Shown here piece after piece: positions 1 through 13,474 of a stretch of DNA of 64,000 bases. The number at the start of each line of letters is the position of its first letter. Within the stretch, counting starts at the first letter, position 1. The position numbers and the translations under genes were made by a program. The notes beneath the pieces were generated by a model. It was given only the letters and a program-made list of their open reading frames with translations. It made no database searches and was not told where the DNA came from. The stretch comes from Bacteroidales bacterium (GTDB lineage Bacteria > Bacteroidota > Bacteroidia > Bacteroidales > P3): positions 31,928-95,927 of the forward strand of contig JAFSYK010000084.1 in the NCBI GenBank assembly GCA_017449975.1. Direction: 5' to 3'.

Positions 1-64
1 GCGACATTCATCAAAGCGCTATCAACCCTTTAGTCCCATTGCTCCAATTTGTTCTAAAAAATAT

Positions 65-2715
65 ATGATAAAGAAATACCGCATCCGCGCCAGCTACCCC
101 AACTACTACATGGTCAACCTTTATGCGCGGCAAGGAGAAGAGATATTCAACCACGACAGCGACGACCCCGCCAACCAGCTGGAAGGCAACAAACCCGGCA
201 CCGTCATCTACTACTGTGACGACGACAAAGAACGGCACGAGCTGCCGCCACGCTGGTACGATATGTACAACCTGCTGAAGATGGGTGACCAGCAGCGCGA
301 GAAATACCTGCAACTGCTCATCGCGGCGGCCAACAAAACCCTCAGCAGCGAACAAGCGCAACAGCTGCAGCAGCGTCGCAGCGACTTCCGCAACGAATGC
401 AAGGCCTATGTGGAAGCCAACCCCCTCAGCGAGAGCGAATACCTCATTCACACACTCAGCGAGGGCACCTTCACCGACGAAACCATCAGCCACAAGGGGC
501 GCATGCTGCTCGACCTGACCCGCAACTGCTACCCTGTCCCCGACTTCTGCATCCTGACGGCGGCGGCATTTCAGCACAAAGAGCTGTTGCCGCAACTGCT
601 GGAGAAAGCCATTGCCAATTTGGAGACAATGACCGTCTGCAAGCTGGGCGACAGCCATAAGCCCTTGGTTTTTGCCATCCGATGCGCGATGCCGCAATAC
701 ATCCCCGGACTGATGCCCACGCTGCTCAACATCGGCGTGACACGTAGCGCCTACGAAGGACTGCGGGAAATCTATGCCGAATCGATGGCCAACCGCGTCT
801 ATATGAGCACGCTGCACTCGCTGTGCGAGATGCTGGACATCCATCGGCGCTACGACCACAACGACATAGAGTTGGACTGCGACACCCAGCGTCAGCGTAT
901 CGCAGAGATGGAGAGTCTGATTGAAGACAAACGGCTGCTGACCGATGCACACTACCAGGCGTTGCGGCTGTTGGAATATGTGCGCGACTTCTACATCTCG
1001 AATCAAGACCTGATACTCACCTTCATGCAGGGAAAACAGGCCTTTCCGTCGTTCATCCTGCAACGTATGGTGTGGACCATCGGCAACAACGAGTCCTACC
1101 CGGGCGTACTCTACAGTCGGCACAGCCGCACCGGCATCGGCCGACAGATAGAGAGCTACCGAAATATCTTTGGCGAAGAGATTATGACGGGCGACGTCAC
1201 CTCGGAAGACCGAGGCTACACCGACCGTGCCGACATCAAGGACGAGTTCCCCGCCGTGTACCACTTCGACCCGCTGCTGCCCAAGCTGGAGAACCGCTAC
1301 AAATCGCCCGTCACCATTGAGTTTGCCGTTGAGTCGCGTCCCCGGCAGCTCAGCCTGTTCTCTGTATTACAGCTCAATATGTCGGAGATGACCGGACGTG
1401 CGGCACTGCTGGCATCGACAGAGATGTACAACGCTGGCCTGATTGACGCCGCCGCCGTCACCGACCTGGTGAAACCCTATCATCTGCGTCAGATTGTGTC
1501 GGCCTCCATCGACGACAACTCGCTGCGCAAGCTGGAACTGTTCGGTCGCGGACTGAGTGTGTTGCCGCGCAGCGCCATCAGCGCCACCCTCTGTTTCTCC
1601 ATCAACGAGGCGCGTCGGCACAAAGAGACGGGCGAGTATGTCTGTCTCTGTCAGGAACGCTTTGTGCCGGAAGACACCATCACGCTCAACGAGGTGGATG
1701 CCATCATCAGTCTCACCCCCGCCGCCATCCATGTGGTGACCGCCTGTCGCGGATATGGAATACCCGCCATCATGGACCTGCAGCACTACGGCATACGGAT
1801 GCTGCCCGCCGCCGACGGACAGCCTGCCATGCTGTGCAACGAGCAGGGCTCACGGCTCGTCGAAGGAGAGAAAATCACCCTATCGAGCCGTCGGAAGAAC
1901 ATCTACCGCGGTGTCGCCGATTTCCGTCCGGCCCGATTCACCAAGTATCTGCAAGGCAAGCCCGTCGAGTTGTCCGAGGAGGAAAAGGTCTTCTTTTCGG
2001 ACATGAAAAAAGCCTACCAGCAATACCAAGACATCGTCACCTCGGAGCAGGTGAACTATATCACCGATGTCGACAAACTGGCGCGGCTGATTCGCTGTGA
2101 GTTGCAGAACAAGCCCGACGTGGCGCGCAATATTGTGAACAGCTGGTATGAGGTCCATTCCGAACGGTATATCAGCCAGGTGCTCAACAGCCGTATGGGC
2201 GACCATCAGGATCAGTCGCGAGTGTTTGACCTGCTGAACATTACCAACAAGATTGAGTTCTTCAAGCAGTCGTCAGAGATTTGTCTTATGAATGGCTTGT
2301 CGGGATTGAAAGCCGGTTCATTCATGTTGGGGCGTTTTGTGGCGCGTCCGTTGTCCATCAAGATATGGCACAGCCTCAGCGACACGGTGGTGGCCTTTTT
2401 GCTCAACGAGTATGTGCTCTATGAAAAATACCTCCATGTGCTGGAGGAGGTTGGTGAAATCAAGCTGGCACGTGCCCACTCTCGCATCGAGACCGAAGGT
2501 ATCGACAATATGACCATCAGCAATTTCGACCTCTACACTTTCGTGCCGCTGCTCTACTCGAGCCACGACTGGGGCGCGGTGGCCAGTTCGCTGGAAAACA
2601 TTGAGCATCAGGACAACACGCACCTGCTCATCAACAAGTTGTCACAACCTGTCGAAATGATTTTCGACCTAAGCAAGCCGTGGACCAAGGCACGTGTAGA
2701 GGAGTTGCTCAAGAG

Positions 2716-2719
<4 letters not shown>
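65..2719 (+). CDS. PPDK-like protein (ATP-grasp plus phosphohistidine domain, no PEP barrel)
   Basis: The 884-residue protein has the first two modules of pyruvate phosphate dikinase. Residues about 145-390 follow the PPDK nucleotide-binding half: YPVPDFCILT at 156-165 and PGLMPTLLNIGVT near 213 match the family's PVPPGF and PGMMDTVLNLGL blocks. Residues about 425-470 (MTGRAALLA) and 500-600 follow the linker and swivelling domain. In the swivelling domain His556, in AAIHVVTACRGYG, aligns with the catalytic histidine of TSHAAVVARGMG. The usual C-terminal PEP/pyruvate TIM barrel is absent. About 280 residues of helical, unrecognised sequence replace it, so classical PPDK activity is unlikely. 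It may phosphorylate something else from ATP. It is the only gene on this strand here and its stop overlaps the end of the convergent PagL-like gene by 4 nt. The family call is good; the function is unknown. Confidence 0.72.
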
Positions 2720-6653
<3,934 letters not shown>

Positions 6654-6692
6654 TGTTTTGAATGTGTTAAGGAGTAGTTAAGGCAAATGAAA

Positions 6693-6723
6693 GGTTAGTG
6701 GTTATTGGTTATGGGTTATTGAG
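6693..6723. repeat. 7-bp GGTTATK tandem array
   Basis: Four degenerate copies of GGTTATT/GGTTATG ending in GAG. The array lies between the end of the dnaX 3' segment and the dapF leader. The same unit recurs near 10.5, 11.8, 14.1, 16.0, 17.1 and 61.8 kb. Confidence 0.8.
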
Positions 6724-6784
6724 TTTGTTTGGGGTAATGTTCTGTTTATCTGTAGGGGCGTACCCTGTGTGTACGCTCGCAATG

Positions 6785-7444
6785 TCAATAATCCAATTCG
6801 GTAAACACCTTTCTCAGTTTTGCCAGCTCGGGATTGATTTGCAGCATGGTCTCGTATTTTTCATTGGGTTGGTAGACCTTGCTCTCACGCTGTTCCACAC
6901 GTACCACCACACGACACTGCAATGCCGGGCACGATAGATGGGCACGCAAAAACTCCAACATCGAGGTCTGTATGGGTCGCAGATCCCGCTCAAAGTTGCT
7001 GTTGGTGGCCTCTATCGTGAACATATTGTTCTCCGCCAGCTTCACCGTGCGACCGTTCAGCACACTGAACAGATCGGGTTTCGTCATCTCCCATTCTTCC
7101 AGCAAGGCCTTCCATGCCTCCTGCAACCGCTCCTCTGTCAGCGGCAACGCATTCTCTTTGACGGAGGGACGCACCGGCACCGCCACAGGCTTCATCTTGA
7201 TGGAGATGGAGCCAGGCAGAACGCCCATTGGTGTCGACTTCTCTTCGGCAGGCTTGGGGGCTGCTGGTGTCGCTGCGGGCTCGGCTTTTGCCACCTCACG
7301 GACCGGTGGGGCCGGCTGACTGGGGGCCGCAGCAGCTGACACCGGCTTCTCGGTCGCCGGCTGTGCCGCGACGGGTGCGGGGGCTGCTGCCGCCGTGTTG
7401 GTCCCAGACGGCGGTGTGGGTGGTTTCTTGGGGGGTCTTGCAAT
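6785..7444 (-). CDS. DnaX C-terminal (tau-like) segment behind an in-frame amber codon
   Basis: This is the same reading frame as the dnaX gene just upstream, open for 219 codons after the TAG at 7447-7445. It begins IARPPKKPPTPP, continues through a Pro/Ala/Thr-rich linker as found between DnaX domains III and IV, and ends in a folded block of about 140 residues (LTEERLQEAWKALLEEWE...) like the C-terminal domain of Bacteroidota DnaX. The only plausible internal start is a GTG at 7342, preceded by a weak GAGAAG. Read through, the full protein would be about 582 residues, a normal DnaX length. It could be a separate tau fragment, a read-through extension, a recent nonsense mutation or a sequencing error. 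Confidence 0.6.
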   Translation of the reverse strand: MARPPKKPPTPPSGTNTAAAAPAPVAAQPATEKPVSAAAAPSQPAPPVREVAKAEPAATPAAPKPAEEKSTPMGVLPGSISIKMKPVAVPVRPSVKENALPLTEERLQEAWKALLEEWEMTKPDLFSVLNGRTVKLAENNMFTIEATNSNFERDLRPIQTSMLEFLRAHLSCPALQCRVVVRVEQRESKVYQPNEKYETMLQINPELAKLRKVFTELDY

Positions 7445-8533
7445 CTAACCGGCGGCCATCTTCATCAACGCCACCTCGACGAAGAGCCGTTTATTGCCCG
7501 CGTCGCGGTAACGATATTCATAGTCGCTGGAGATATCCAACCAGTAGAGCAGCCGTGGCAGACCACAGGCTGCCGCCTGCTCGCCCAGACGGGCCGCCAT
7601 GCCCTCGCTCACCTCAAGCAAGCGATGGGTAGCGGGGTCGAGGGAGACCATCAGGTTGCGTAGATGTTCACTCAATCCCGTCAGGAAACGCTGACCATCA
7701 AAACCCTTGCCGAGAATCTCCTCATAGAGGAGCAGCGCGGCACTGACATTGTTGGTGCGGAACGCCTCCACCAGTCGCAGATAGTATTCACTGTCCAGCA
7801 CGTTGAGCGTTTCTGCGCAACGGGCAGCCGTCAGGTTGCCTGCCGTGAAGCTCACCAGCTGGTCGAACGTCGAGAGGGCGTCACGCAGTCCGCCGTCGGC
7901 CTTCTTGGCGATGAGACGCAGGGCATCCTCCTCATACGTCACCCCTTCCTGCTGCGCCACCTTCTCCAGATGGTGCACGATATCGTCCATGCTGATACGC
8001 TTGAAGTCGAACACCTGGCAGCGTGACAGGATGGTCGGCAGCACCTTGTGTTTCTCGGTGGTGGCCAAGATGAACTTGGCATGTGCCGGCGGCTCCTCCA
8101 ACGTCTTCAGAAAAGCGTTGAAAGCAGCCGTGGAAAGCATGTGGACCTCATCGATGATATAGACCTTATATCGACCCGTCTGCGGCGGGATGCGCACCTC
8201 GTCAATCAGACTGCGCATCGCATCGACACCGTTGTTCGAAGCGGCATCCAACTCAAAGATATTCATCGAGTTGGAATTATTGAAACTCAGACAGCTCTCA
8301 CACTGTCCGCAGGCCTCCGTTTCGGGAGTCAGGTTTGTACAGTTGATGGTGCGTGCCAAAATACGCGCACAGGTGGTCTTACCCACACCGCGCGGGCCGC
8401 AGAACAGGAACGCCTGTGCCAGCTGGTTGTTGCGGATGGCGTTTTTCAACGTCGTGGTGATATGCTCCTGTCCCACCACACTGTCGAAAGTAATAGGACG
8501 ATATTTGCGTGCCGAAACGATAAAGTCAGTCAT
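7445..8533 (-). CDS. dnaX: DNA polymerase III subunit gamma/tau (domains I-III)
   Basis: A 362-residue clamp-loader ATPase. The P-loop GPRGVGKTT is at 46-54, the zinc-binding cysteines lie in CTNLTPETEACGQCESC near 65-81, the Walker B IIDEVHML is near 125, and a SRC sensor/arginine finger (ILSRCQVFDF) follows. The protein stops with TAG right after domain III, the point where E. coli makes its short gamma form by frameshifting. Here the linker and tail continue in the same frame after the stop. Gamma alone is enough for clamp loading, so the gene may be functional as it stands. It lies just downstream of aguA on the same strand. Confidence 0.93.
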   Translation of the reverse strand: MTDFIVSARKYRPITFDSVVGQEHITTTLKNAIRNNQLAQAFLFCGPRGVGKTTCARILARTINCTNLTPETEACGQCESCLSFNNSNSMNIFELDAASNNGVDAMRSLIDEVRIPPQTGRYKVYIIDEVHMLSTAAFNAFLKTLEEPPAHAKFILATTEKHKVLPTILSRCQVFDFKRISMDDIVHHLEKVAQQEGVTYEEDALRLIAKKADGGLRDALSTFDQLVSFTAGNLTAARCAETLNVLDSEYYLRLVEAFRTNNVSAALLLYEEILGKGFDGQRFLTGLSEHLRNLMVSLDPATHRLLEVSEGMAARLGEQAAACGLPRLLYWLDISSDYEYRYRDAGNKRLFVEVALMKMAAG

Positions 8534-8562
8534 ATTGTTACAGTTATAAGATAACAGATAAT

Positions 8563-9648
8563 CTATTGTTCAGATTGGGGTTGTTGCTGGCTGAGACAAT
8601 GGAAGCTGCCCAGACCCCAGACGATGTCGGTAGAATCGATGCCCACTACCTCGCGGTCGGGGAAAAGTGCCTCGAGAATATAGGCCGCCTCGTTGTCAGT
8701 AAGACAGCGATAGGTGGGGAAAATAACCTTGTTGTTGGCCAGATAGAAGTTGGCATAGCTGGCCGGCAGTCGCTGGTTGTCGTAGAAAACCATATCGGGC
8801 ATGGGCAACTCGACCACGTTGAGCTGCTTACCCGAAGCCAGACGCGCTTTCTTCAACGCCTTCAAGTTTTGCTGCAGCGGCTCGTAGTTCTCATCCCACA
8901 TATCCTCTTCAACGGCCGTCACCACCGTGTCGGGCGACACGAAGCGGGTCAGGTCGTCGACGTGACCATCGGTGTCGTCGCCGGCGATGCCGTCACCCAG
9001 CCAGATGACGTTGTCCACCCCATAGTAGTCGCAGAGGTACTGCTCGATCTGCTGCTGGTTGAGCTGCGGGTTACGATTCGGGTTGAGCAGACAGGAGGTC
9101 GTGGTCAGCAGGTCGCCACAGCCGTTGACATCGATGCTGCCCCCCTCCATAACGATGCCCGGCTCAAACAATGAGAGTGCTTGATTGTTTGATTGTTTGA
9201 TTGCTTGAGTACTTATTGCGTCAGCATTCAAGCATTCATAAATGCGCAGAGGTATCTGGGTGTCGAGTTCATAGGGGTATTTGCCACCCCAGGCGTTGTG
9301 GTTCCAGTTGACGATGGCCTGACGCTTTCCGTCACGGTTAAGCAGGAAAGCGGGACCGTGGTCGCGACACCAGGCGTCGTTGGTGGGGAACTGATGGAAG
9401 AAGACACGCTGCATATTGGCATCCATACTTTCCAACGCTTCGGCGACACGCTGCTGCATGGCGGCATCGAGGACATTGATATGGACATCCTCCACTTCGG
9501 CCAACTCTTTGATGAAGAGATGGTATGAGGGAAAGATGGTCTCAATCTTTCCCGGCCAAGAGTCTTCGTTGTGGGGATAGCTGAGCCAGGTGGCTGCATG
9601 AGTCGCCCATTCAGCGGGCATATAAAAACCTTGTTCTTTCGGGGTCAT
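8563..9648 (-). CDS. aguA: Agmatine deiminase
   Basis: A 361-residue member of the agmatine deiminase / Porphyromonas-type peptidylarginine deiminase family. It converts agmatine to N-carbamoylputrescine. Family blocks include WLSYPHNEDSWPG near the N terminus, NDAWCRDHGP, MEGGSIDVNG, GDDTDGHVDD and the catalytic cysteine in FHCLSQQQP at the C terminus. I chose the ATG at 9648. A GTG at 9660 is in frame, but it lies in a repeat-like leader (GAAAATTGAAAAGTGAAAATT). aguB ends 22 nt upstream, so the pair is an operon. Odd: residues around IKQSNNQAL (9175-9198) are encoded by an 8-bp repeat array also found inside the rlmI-like gene. Confidence 0.93.
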   Translation of the reverse strand: MTPKEQGFYMPAEWATHAATWLSYPHNEDSWPGKIETIFPSYHLFIKELAEVEDVHINVLDAAMQQRVAEALESMDANMQRVFFHQFPTNDAWCRDHGPAFLLNRDGKRQAIVNWNHNAWGGKYPYELDTQIPLRIYECLNADAISTQAIKQSNNQALSLFEPGIVMEGGSIDVNGCGDLLTTTSCLLNPNRNPQLNQQQIEQYLCDYYGVDNVIWLGDGIAGDDTDGHVDDLTRFVSPDTVVTAVEEDMWDENYEPLQQNLKALKKARLASGKQLNVVELPMPDMVFYDNQRLPASYANFYLANNKVIFPTYRCLTDNEAAYILEALFPDREVVGIDSTDIVWGLGSFHCLSQQQPQSEQ

Positions 9649-9670
9649 TTCAATTTTCACTTTTCAATTT

Positions 9671-10537
9671 TCACTCATCTATGTATCTTTTCAATATCGG
9701 GCTGTAGCTGTCGATGCGGCGGTCGCGGAGGTAGGGCCAGTGGCGACGGTAGTGGTCGCTCTGGTCGAGGTCGAGCTCTTGCACATGCAACGCCTCCTCC
9801 AGATGCGGCGCCTGATAGAGCAGCCGGCCAAAAGCGTTGGTAATGAAGCTGCCGCCCCAGAACTGCATGCCGCCTTCGAGACCGGTACGGTTGACGCTGA
9901 CGACAGGCACGCCGTTGGCCACAGCATGACTGCGCTGGATGGTCTGCCACGCCTCGTACTGCTCACGGTTGTCCTCCTCACTCTGGCGCACATCCCAGCC
10001 GATAGCGGTGGGATAAAACAGTATCTGTGCACCCATCAGTGCCGTGATGCGGCTGGCTTCGGGGTACCACTGATCCCAGCAAATCAGCACACCGATGGTG
10101 GCGAAACGGGTGTGGAACACCTTGTAACCCAGGTCGCCCGGCGTGAAATAGAATTTCTCATAATAGCCCGGGTCGTCGGGGATATGCATCTTGCGGTACT
10201 TGCCCAGATAGCTGCCGTCGGCGTCGATAACGGCCGTCGTGTTGTGGTAGAGACCTTCGGCACGTTTCTCAAACATCGAGCAGACCAGCACCACCCCCAG
10301 CTCTTTGGCCAACGCCATGAAATGCTGCGTGGTGGGACCGTCGGGTATAGGTTCTGCCAATTGGAAGTTTTGATAGCGTTCCTCGTCACAGAAATAGAGC
10401 GAGGCAAAAAGCTCCTGCAGACAGATAATCTGTGCACCGTCGGCGGCCAGCTGTCGCACCCGCTCGGTATATTTCTCAATGTTTTTCGCCTTGTCCGGAC
10501 CACAGGACAACTGGGCAATACCAACTTTGACTTTCAT
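9671..10537 (-). CDS. aguB: N-carbamoylputrescine amidohydrolase
   Basis: A 288-residue nitrilase-family enzyme. It hydrolyses N-carbamoylputrescine to putrescine, the step after aguA. The Glu-Lys-Cys triad is visible: Glu in CLQELFAS, Lys in KYRKMHIP and Cys in LICWDQWYPE. Length and the EALHVQELDLDQ...WPYLRDRRIDSY tail match the family. It is the first gene of the aguB-aguA pair, and together they make putrescine from agmatine. The ATG follows a GGTTATK array. Confidence 0.94.
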   Translation of the reverse strand: MKVKVGIAQLSCGPDKAKNIEKYTERVRQLAADGAQIICLQELFASLYFCDEERYQNFQLAEPIPDGPTTQHFMALAKELGVVLVCSMFEKRAEGLYHNTTAVIDADGSYLGKYRKMHIPDDPGYYEKFYFTPGDLGYKVFHTRFATIGVLICWDQWYPEASRITALMGAQILFYPTAIGWDVRQSEEDNREQYEAWQTIQRSHAVANGVPVVSVNRTGLEGGMQFWGGSFITNAFGRLLYQAPHLEEALHVQELDLDQSDHYRRHWPYLRDRRIDSYSPILKRYIDE

Positions 10538-10546
10538 GGTGAGGGA

Positions 10547-10583
10547 GGTAATGGTTATAGGTTATTGGTTATGGGTTATTGAG
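10547..10583. repeat. 7-bp GGTTATK tandem array upstream of aguB
   Basis: About five degenerate copies of GGTTATT/GGTTATG immediately upstream of the aguB start. Read in the gene direction this is a C/A/T leader without G. No promoter box is evident in it. Confidence 0.75.
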
Positions 10584-10659
10584 TTAATATTCTGTATTGT
10601 CTAATCAATATTCACTAATCATCAATTCAACAGTTCAACAATCAAAAATTCAACATCCC

Positions 10660-11742
10660 TCACCCTCCCAGTCTGACTCTTGGGTCGAGGAGGGCGTAGA
10701 GGATATCGGTGAGAATATTGATAAAGACCAGCAACACACAGATGAAGAGGATGACGCCCATGACCACGGGGAAGTCGTACTTCTCCAGTCCGTCGACGAT
10801 AACAACACCCATCCCCTTCCAGTCGAAGACATACTCCACGAAGACGGCACCCGCCAACAAGCTGGCCAGCCAGCCCGATGCCGAGGTGACGACGGGGTTG
10901 AGGGCGTTGCGCAGCGCATGATGCAGCACAACACGGCGGTAGCTGAGCCCTTTGGCCCGCGCTGTGCGCACATAGTCCTGCGACAAAGCGTCGAGCAACG
11001 AATTCTTGGTAAGCTGCGACAGGGTGGCCAACGGACGGATGCCGAGCGTGAAGGCCGGCAGTATGAGATTCTTCAATACCAGATGTCGACCGGTGCCGTA
11101 GTCGTCGACGGCATAGAGGTTGCCAAACATGTTGAGGTGTGTCCAGTCGGCCAACAGATAGGCAAAGAACCAGGCGATAAGGATGGCGGCGAAGAAGGAG
11201 GGCAACGACATGCCCAGCGTGGAGAGGAACAGCGACAGTCGGTCTATCCACGAATCCCTGTAGACAGCTGACAGCACCCCCAGTGTGATGCCCACCAGCA
11301 AGGCAAAAGCCATGGCAGTGAGTGCCAGGATAGCGGTCTGCGGGAAGGCGGAGGCGATAATCTCCGACACAGGTCGGCGACTCTGATAGGAACGGCGCAA
11401 ATAGGGCTTCTTCAGCACCACCGAGGTGGAGCCAATCGAGAAGAGACGCACGGCAGAGCGATATTTCTCACGGTCGAGATAGAAATAATGGGTAGAATCG
11501 TTGTTGTTGTGAAACGAGACAGGTGCCAAATCATTGAGATAGGCGATGAACTGGGTGGACAGCGGTCGGTCGCGTCCCAAATCACGATTGATGATGGCAA
11601 TGCTCTCCTCGTCGGCCTGCTGTCCCAACATCATGCGCGCAGGGTCGCCAGGCAACACGTTGAAGAGGAAAAAAACCAGCACCACCACACCCAACAGGAC
11701 GAGGATACCATATAAAAGCCGTTTGATACTGTAGGAGAACAA
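10660..11742 (-). CDS. Oligopeptide-type ABC transporter permease (OppB/DppB-like)
   Basis: A 360-residue inner-membrane permease. An N-terminal membrane segment (LYGILVLLGVVVLVFFLF) is followed by FNVLPGDPARMMLG, the typical OppB/DppB start. Five further membrane segments follow, with the permease loop DYVRTARAKGLSYRRVVLHHALRNALNP (the EAA motif that contacts the ATPase) and a C-terminal LLDPRVRLGG. A periplasmic insertion of about 50 residues after the first membrane segment makes it longer than enterobacterial OppB. No ATPase, second permease or binding protein lies beside it, so partners must be elsewhere. Substrate unknown. Confidence 0.85.
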   Translation of the reverse strand: MFSYSIKRLLYGILVLLGVVVLVFFLFNVLPGDPARMMLGQQADEESIAIINRDLGRDRPLSTQFIAYLNDLAPVSFHNNNDSTHYFYLDREKYRSAVRLFSIGSTSVVLKKPYLRRSYQSRRPVSEIIASAFPQTAILALTAMAFALLVGITLGVLSAVYRDSWIDRLSLFLSTLGMSLPSFFAAILIAWFFAYLLADWTHLNMFGNLYAVDDYGTGRHLVLKNLILPAFTLGIRPLATLSQLTKNSLLDALSQDYVRTARAKGLSYRRVVLHHALRNALNPVVTSASGWLASLLAGAVFVEYVFDWKGMGVVIVDGLEKYDFPVVMGVILFICVLLVFINILTDILYALLDPRVRLGG

Positions 11743-11747
11743 TGTTA

Positions 11748-11890
11748 AAGGTTATTGGTTATGGGTTATTGGTTATTGAGGGTTGAATGGGTTTAGGGTT
11801 AGAGGGGTTATTGGTTATTGAGGGGTGGAATGATTATTGGTTATGGGTTATTGAAGGTTGAATGGTTTGAGGGTTTGAGAGTTCAAGAAT
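11748..11890. repeat. Long GGTTATK/GGGTTGA array
   Basis: Nearly the whole spacer between tsaB and the permease gene consists of GGTTATT, GGTTATG, GAGGGTT and similar words, about 18 units of 7 bp. It is the longest array of this family besides the one near 17.1 kb. Confidence 0.8.
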
Positions 11891-11917
11891 GCTCTTTTTT
11901 AGTTTTTACTTTTTAGT

Positions 11918-12631
11918 TTATCGAAGGCCTCTGACGACGGATTTCTTGGCCACAAAATCTTTCAGGTAGAAGGGTTCGTAGTATGCCACATCTTCTACCC
12001 TGCCCTGCTGCAGCTGACGGATGGCCACCGACCACAAGGCCACTGCACTTACCTCCACCGTCAAGTCGTAATGCGCATGGGGCTGCACCCCCAACAGGGG
12101 CTGCGTCTTGGCGGCGCCGTCACCGATAAAGACAACCGGACGTTCGTCAAGATAGCGGTCGTATATGCCCGGCTCAATGACATCGGCACTCACCGGTTTT
12201 ATTTCTTCTACCCCGTCGGACGCACGACCATAAAGGGCGGTGTAGCATTCCATGCGCCGTGCATCGAGCATCGGACAGACCCATCCCTCATAGTCGGGAT
12301 GCGTCAGCAGGTAGTATTCGCCCATAGCCTGCAGAGTGGGGACAGCCAGCAGGGGTTTCTGCAAAGCATAACAGACACCTTTGGCATACGACACGCCGAT
12401 GCGAAGACCCGTATAGCTGCCTGGGCCACCCGACACACAGACTGCGTCGAGGTCGGAGGTTTGAAGGTTCAGCTGGCGCAACATCTCGTCGACAAACACC
12501 GCCATCTGCGCCGAATGGGCATTGGGTTCCATGCTGCGCCGCTCGGCCAGCACCACACCGTCGCGCACCACCGCCACTGAACAGACCGCCGTAGCCGTTT
12601 CCAGAAGCAATATGGTTGAACTATTGGTCAT
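11918..12631 (-). CDS. tsaB: tRNA threonylcarbamoyladenosine biosynthesis protein TsaB
   Basis: A 237-residue ASKHA-fold protein. With TsaC, TsaD and TsaE it makes t6A37 in tRNAs that read ANN codons. The N terminus ILLLETATAVCSVAVVRDG, the block HSAQMAVFVDEML and VSGGPGSYTGLRIGVSYAKG near residues 65-85 are diagnostic. TsaB is a partner of TsaD and not itself the enzyme. It lies 69 nt downstream of the lolA-like gene and just upstream of the permease, with a long repeat array in between. Confidence 0.93.
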   Translation of the reverse strand: MTNSSTILLLETATAVCSVAVVRDGVVLAERRSMEPNAHSAQMAVFVDEMLRQLNLQTSDLDAVCVSGGPGSYTGLRIGVSYAKGVCYALQKPLLAVPTLQAMGEYYLLTHPDYEGWVCPMLDARRMECYTALYGRASDGVEEIKPVSADVIEPGIYDRYLDERPVVFIGDGAAKTQPLLGVQPHAHYDLTVEVSAVALWSVAIRQLQQGRVEDVAYYEPFYLKDFVAKKSVVRGLR

Positions 12632-12700
12632 TCTAGACTAATTGGACAAATAAGATATTATAATAATTTCAGACTTCTATAACCTTTTAACTCTTCTCCC

Positions 12701-13354
12701 CTACCTCATATCAATCACTTCCACTCCTTTGTTGTTGGCAGCGTCGAAAACAAAATCTGCCTCTTTGCAAGGCACACCCGTCTTGAAGGCCGACAGATGG
12801 TATTCTCCCCGCGAGCCGTCGTAGTTGTGGATTTCCATCCGCAGCAAGTGACCGTTCTTCTCGTTGAGAGCCAGACGCAGCTTGTGGTAGCTCTTGCCCT
12901 TCTTGGGCTGCAGGTCGACGATGGCGGTGCCATCCTCCTCGGTGCGGATATATTTGGGGCGGAAATTCTTGTCGTAGCTCTTCAGCAGATGGGCGGGGTT
13001 GACGAGGTTGTCGTCATCGTTCGTCAAGGGATTCACCACCACCTCATTGACCTCCTTGTTCCAATGCCACACAGCCTTGCCGTCGCTGTAAAGCACCTGC
13101 TTGGGAGCGGTGACACGGTAGCGTCCTTTGTTGTAGAGCACCTGTGCGGTGGCGCGCGCCGTCTCCTTCTTCTGGGTGTCGTAATTCACCATCGTCACAG
13201 TAAAACTCACCGACTTGCTTTCAAACACCTTGGCCGCTTTCTGCAAAAGGGACTGTGCTGTTTTGTCCACATCGCCCTTGGCGGTATGCGAAATCTGCGC
13301 CGACACCATGAATGCAAGCAAACAGAGGAGCATAAAGGAAAAAGAGCGTTTCAT
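12701..13354 (-). CDS. LolA-like outer-membrane lipoprotein carrier
   Basis: A 217-residue secreted protein with a signal peptide (FSFMLLCLLAFMVSA, cut near AQIS). The body follows the LolA family: AQSLLQKAAKVFESKSVSFTVTMVNYD, GRYRVTAPKQVLYSDGKAVWHWNKEVNEVVV, then a second sheet rich in hydrophobic strands. LolA escorts lipoproteins through the periplasm. Bacteroidota carry several LolA-fold proteins, so a more specialised lipid-carrier role is possible. It follows folE on the same strand, separated by stacked repeat arrays. Confidence 0.8.
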   Translation of the reverse strand: MKRSFSFMLLCLLAFMVSAQISHTAKGDVDKTAQSLLQKAAKVFESKSVSFTVTMVNYDTQKKETARATAQVLYNKGRYRVTAPKQVLYSDGKAVWHWNKEVNEVVVNPLTNDDDNLVNPAHLLKSYDKNFRPKYIRTEEDGTAIVDLQPKKGKSYHKLRLALNEKNGHLLRMEIHNYDGSRGEYHLSAFKTGVPCKEADFVFDAANNKGVEVIDMR

Positions 13355-13381
13355 AAATTGAAAAATTATTGATAAGGAGTT

Positions 13382-13474
13382 AAGAGAATTGAGAGTTTTT
13401 TTTCGTTATTACGTAATCACGTTATAACGCTATTACGAAATTCACTAATCACTAATCACTATTCACTAATCACT
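13382..13474. repeat. Stacked arrays: TTGAGAR, CGTWATWA, AWTCACT
   Basis: Three array families fill the folE-lolA spacer. From left to right on the plus strand they are a short TTGAGAR run (13386-13396), four 8-bp CGTWATWA units (13404-13437, rich in palindromes such as ACGTTATAACG), and about five 7-bp AWTCACT units (13440-13474). The last supplies the folE stop codon. The same order occurs at the rsmD/DUF3822 spacer. Confidence 0.8.

Noticed and set aside
7445-7447. Recoding of TAG as a sense codon in this organism
   Set aside because: Several clear genes end in TAG (the PPDK-like gene, folE, the GT4 gene, DUF3822), so the code is standard.
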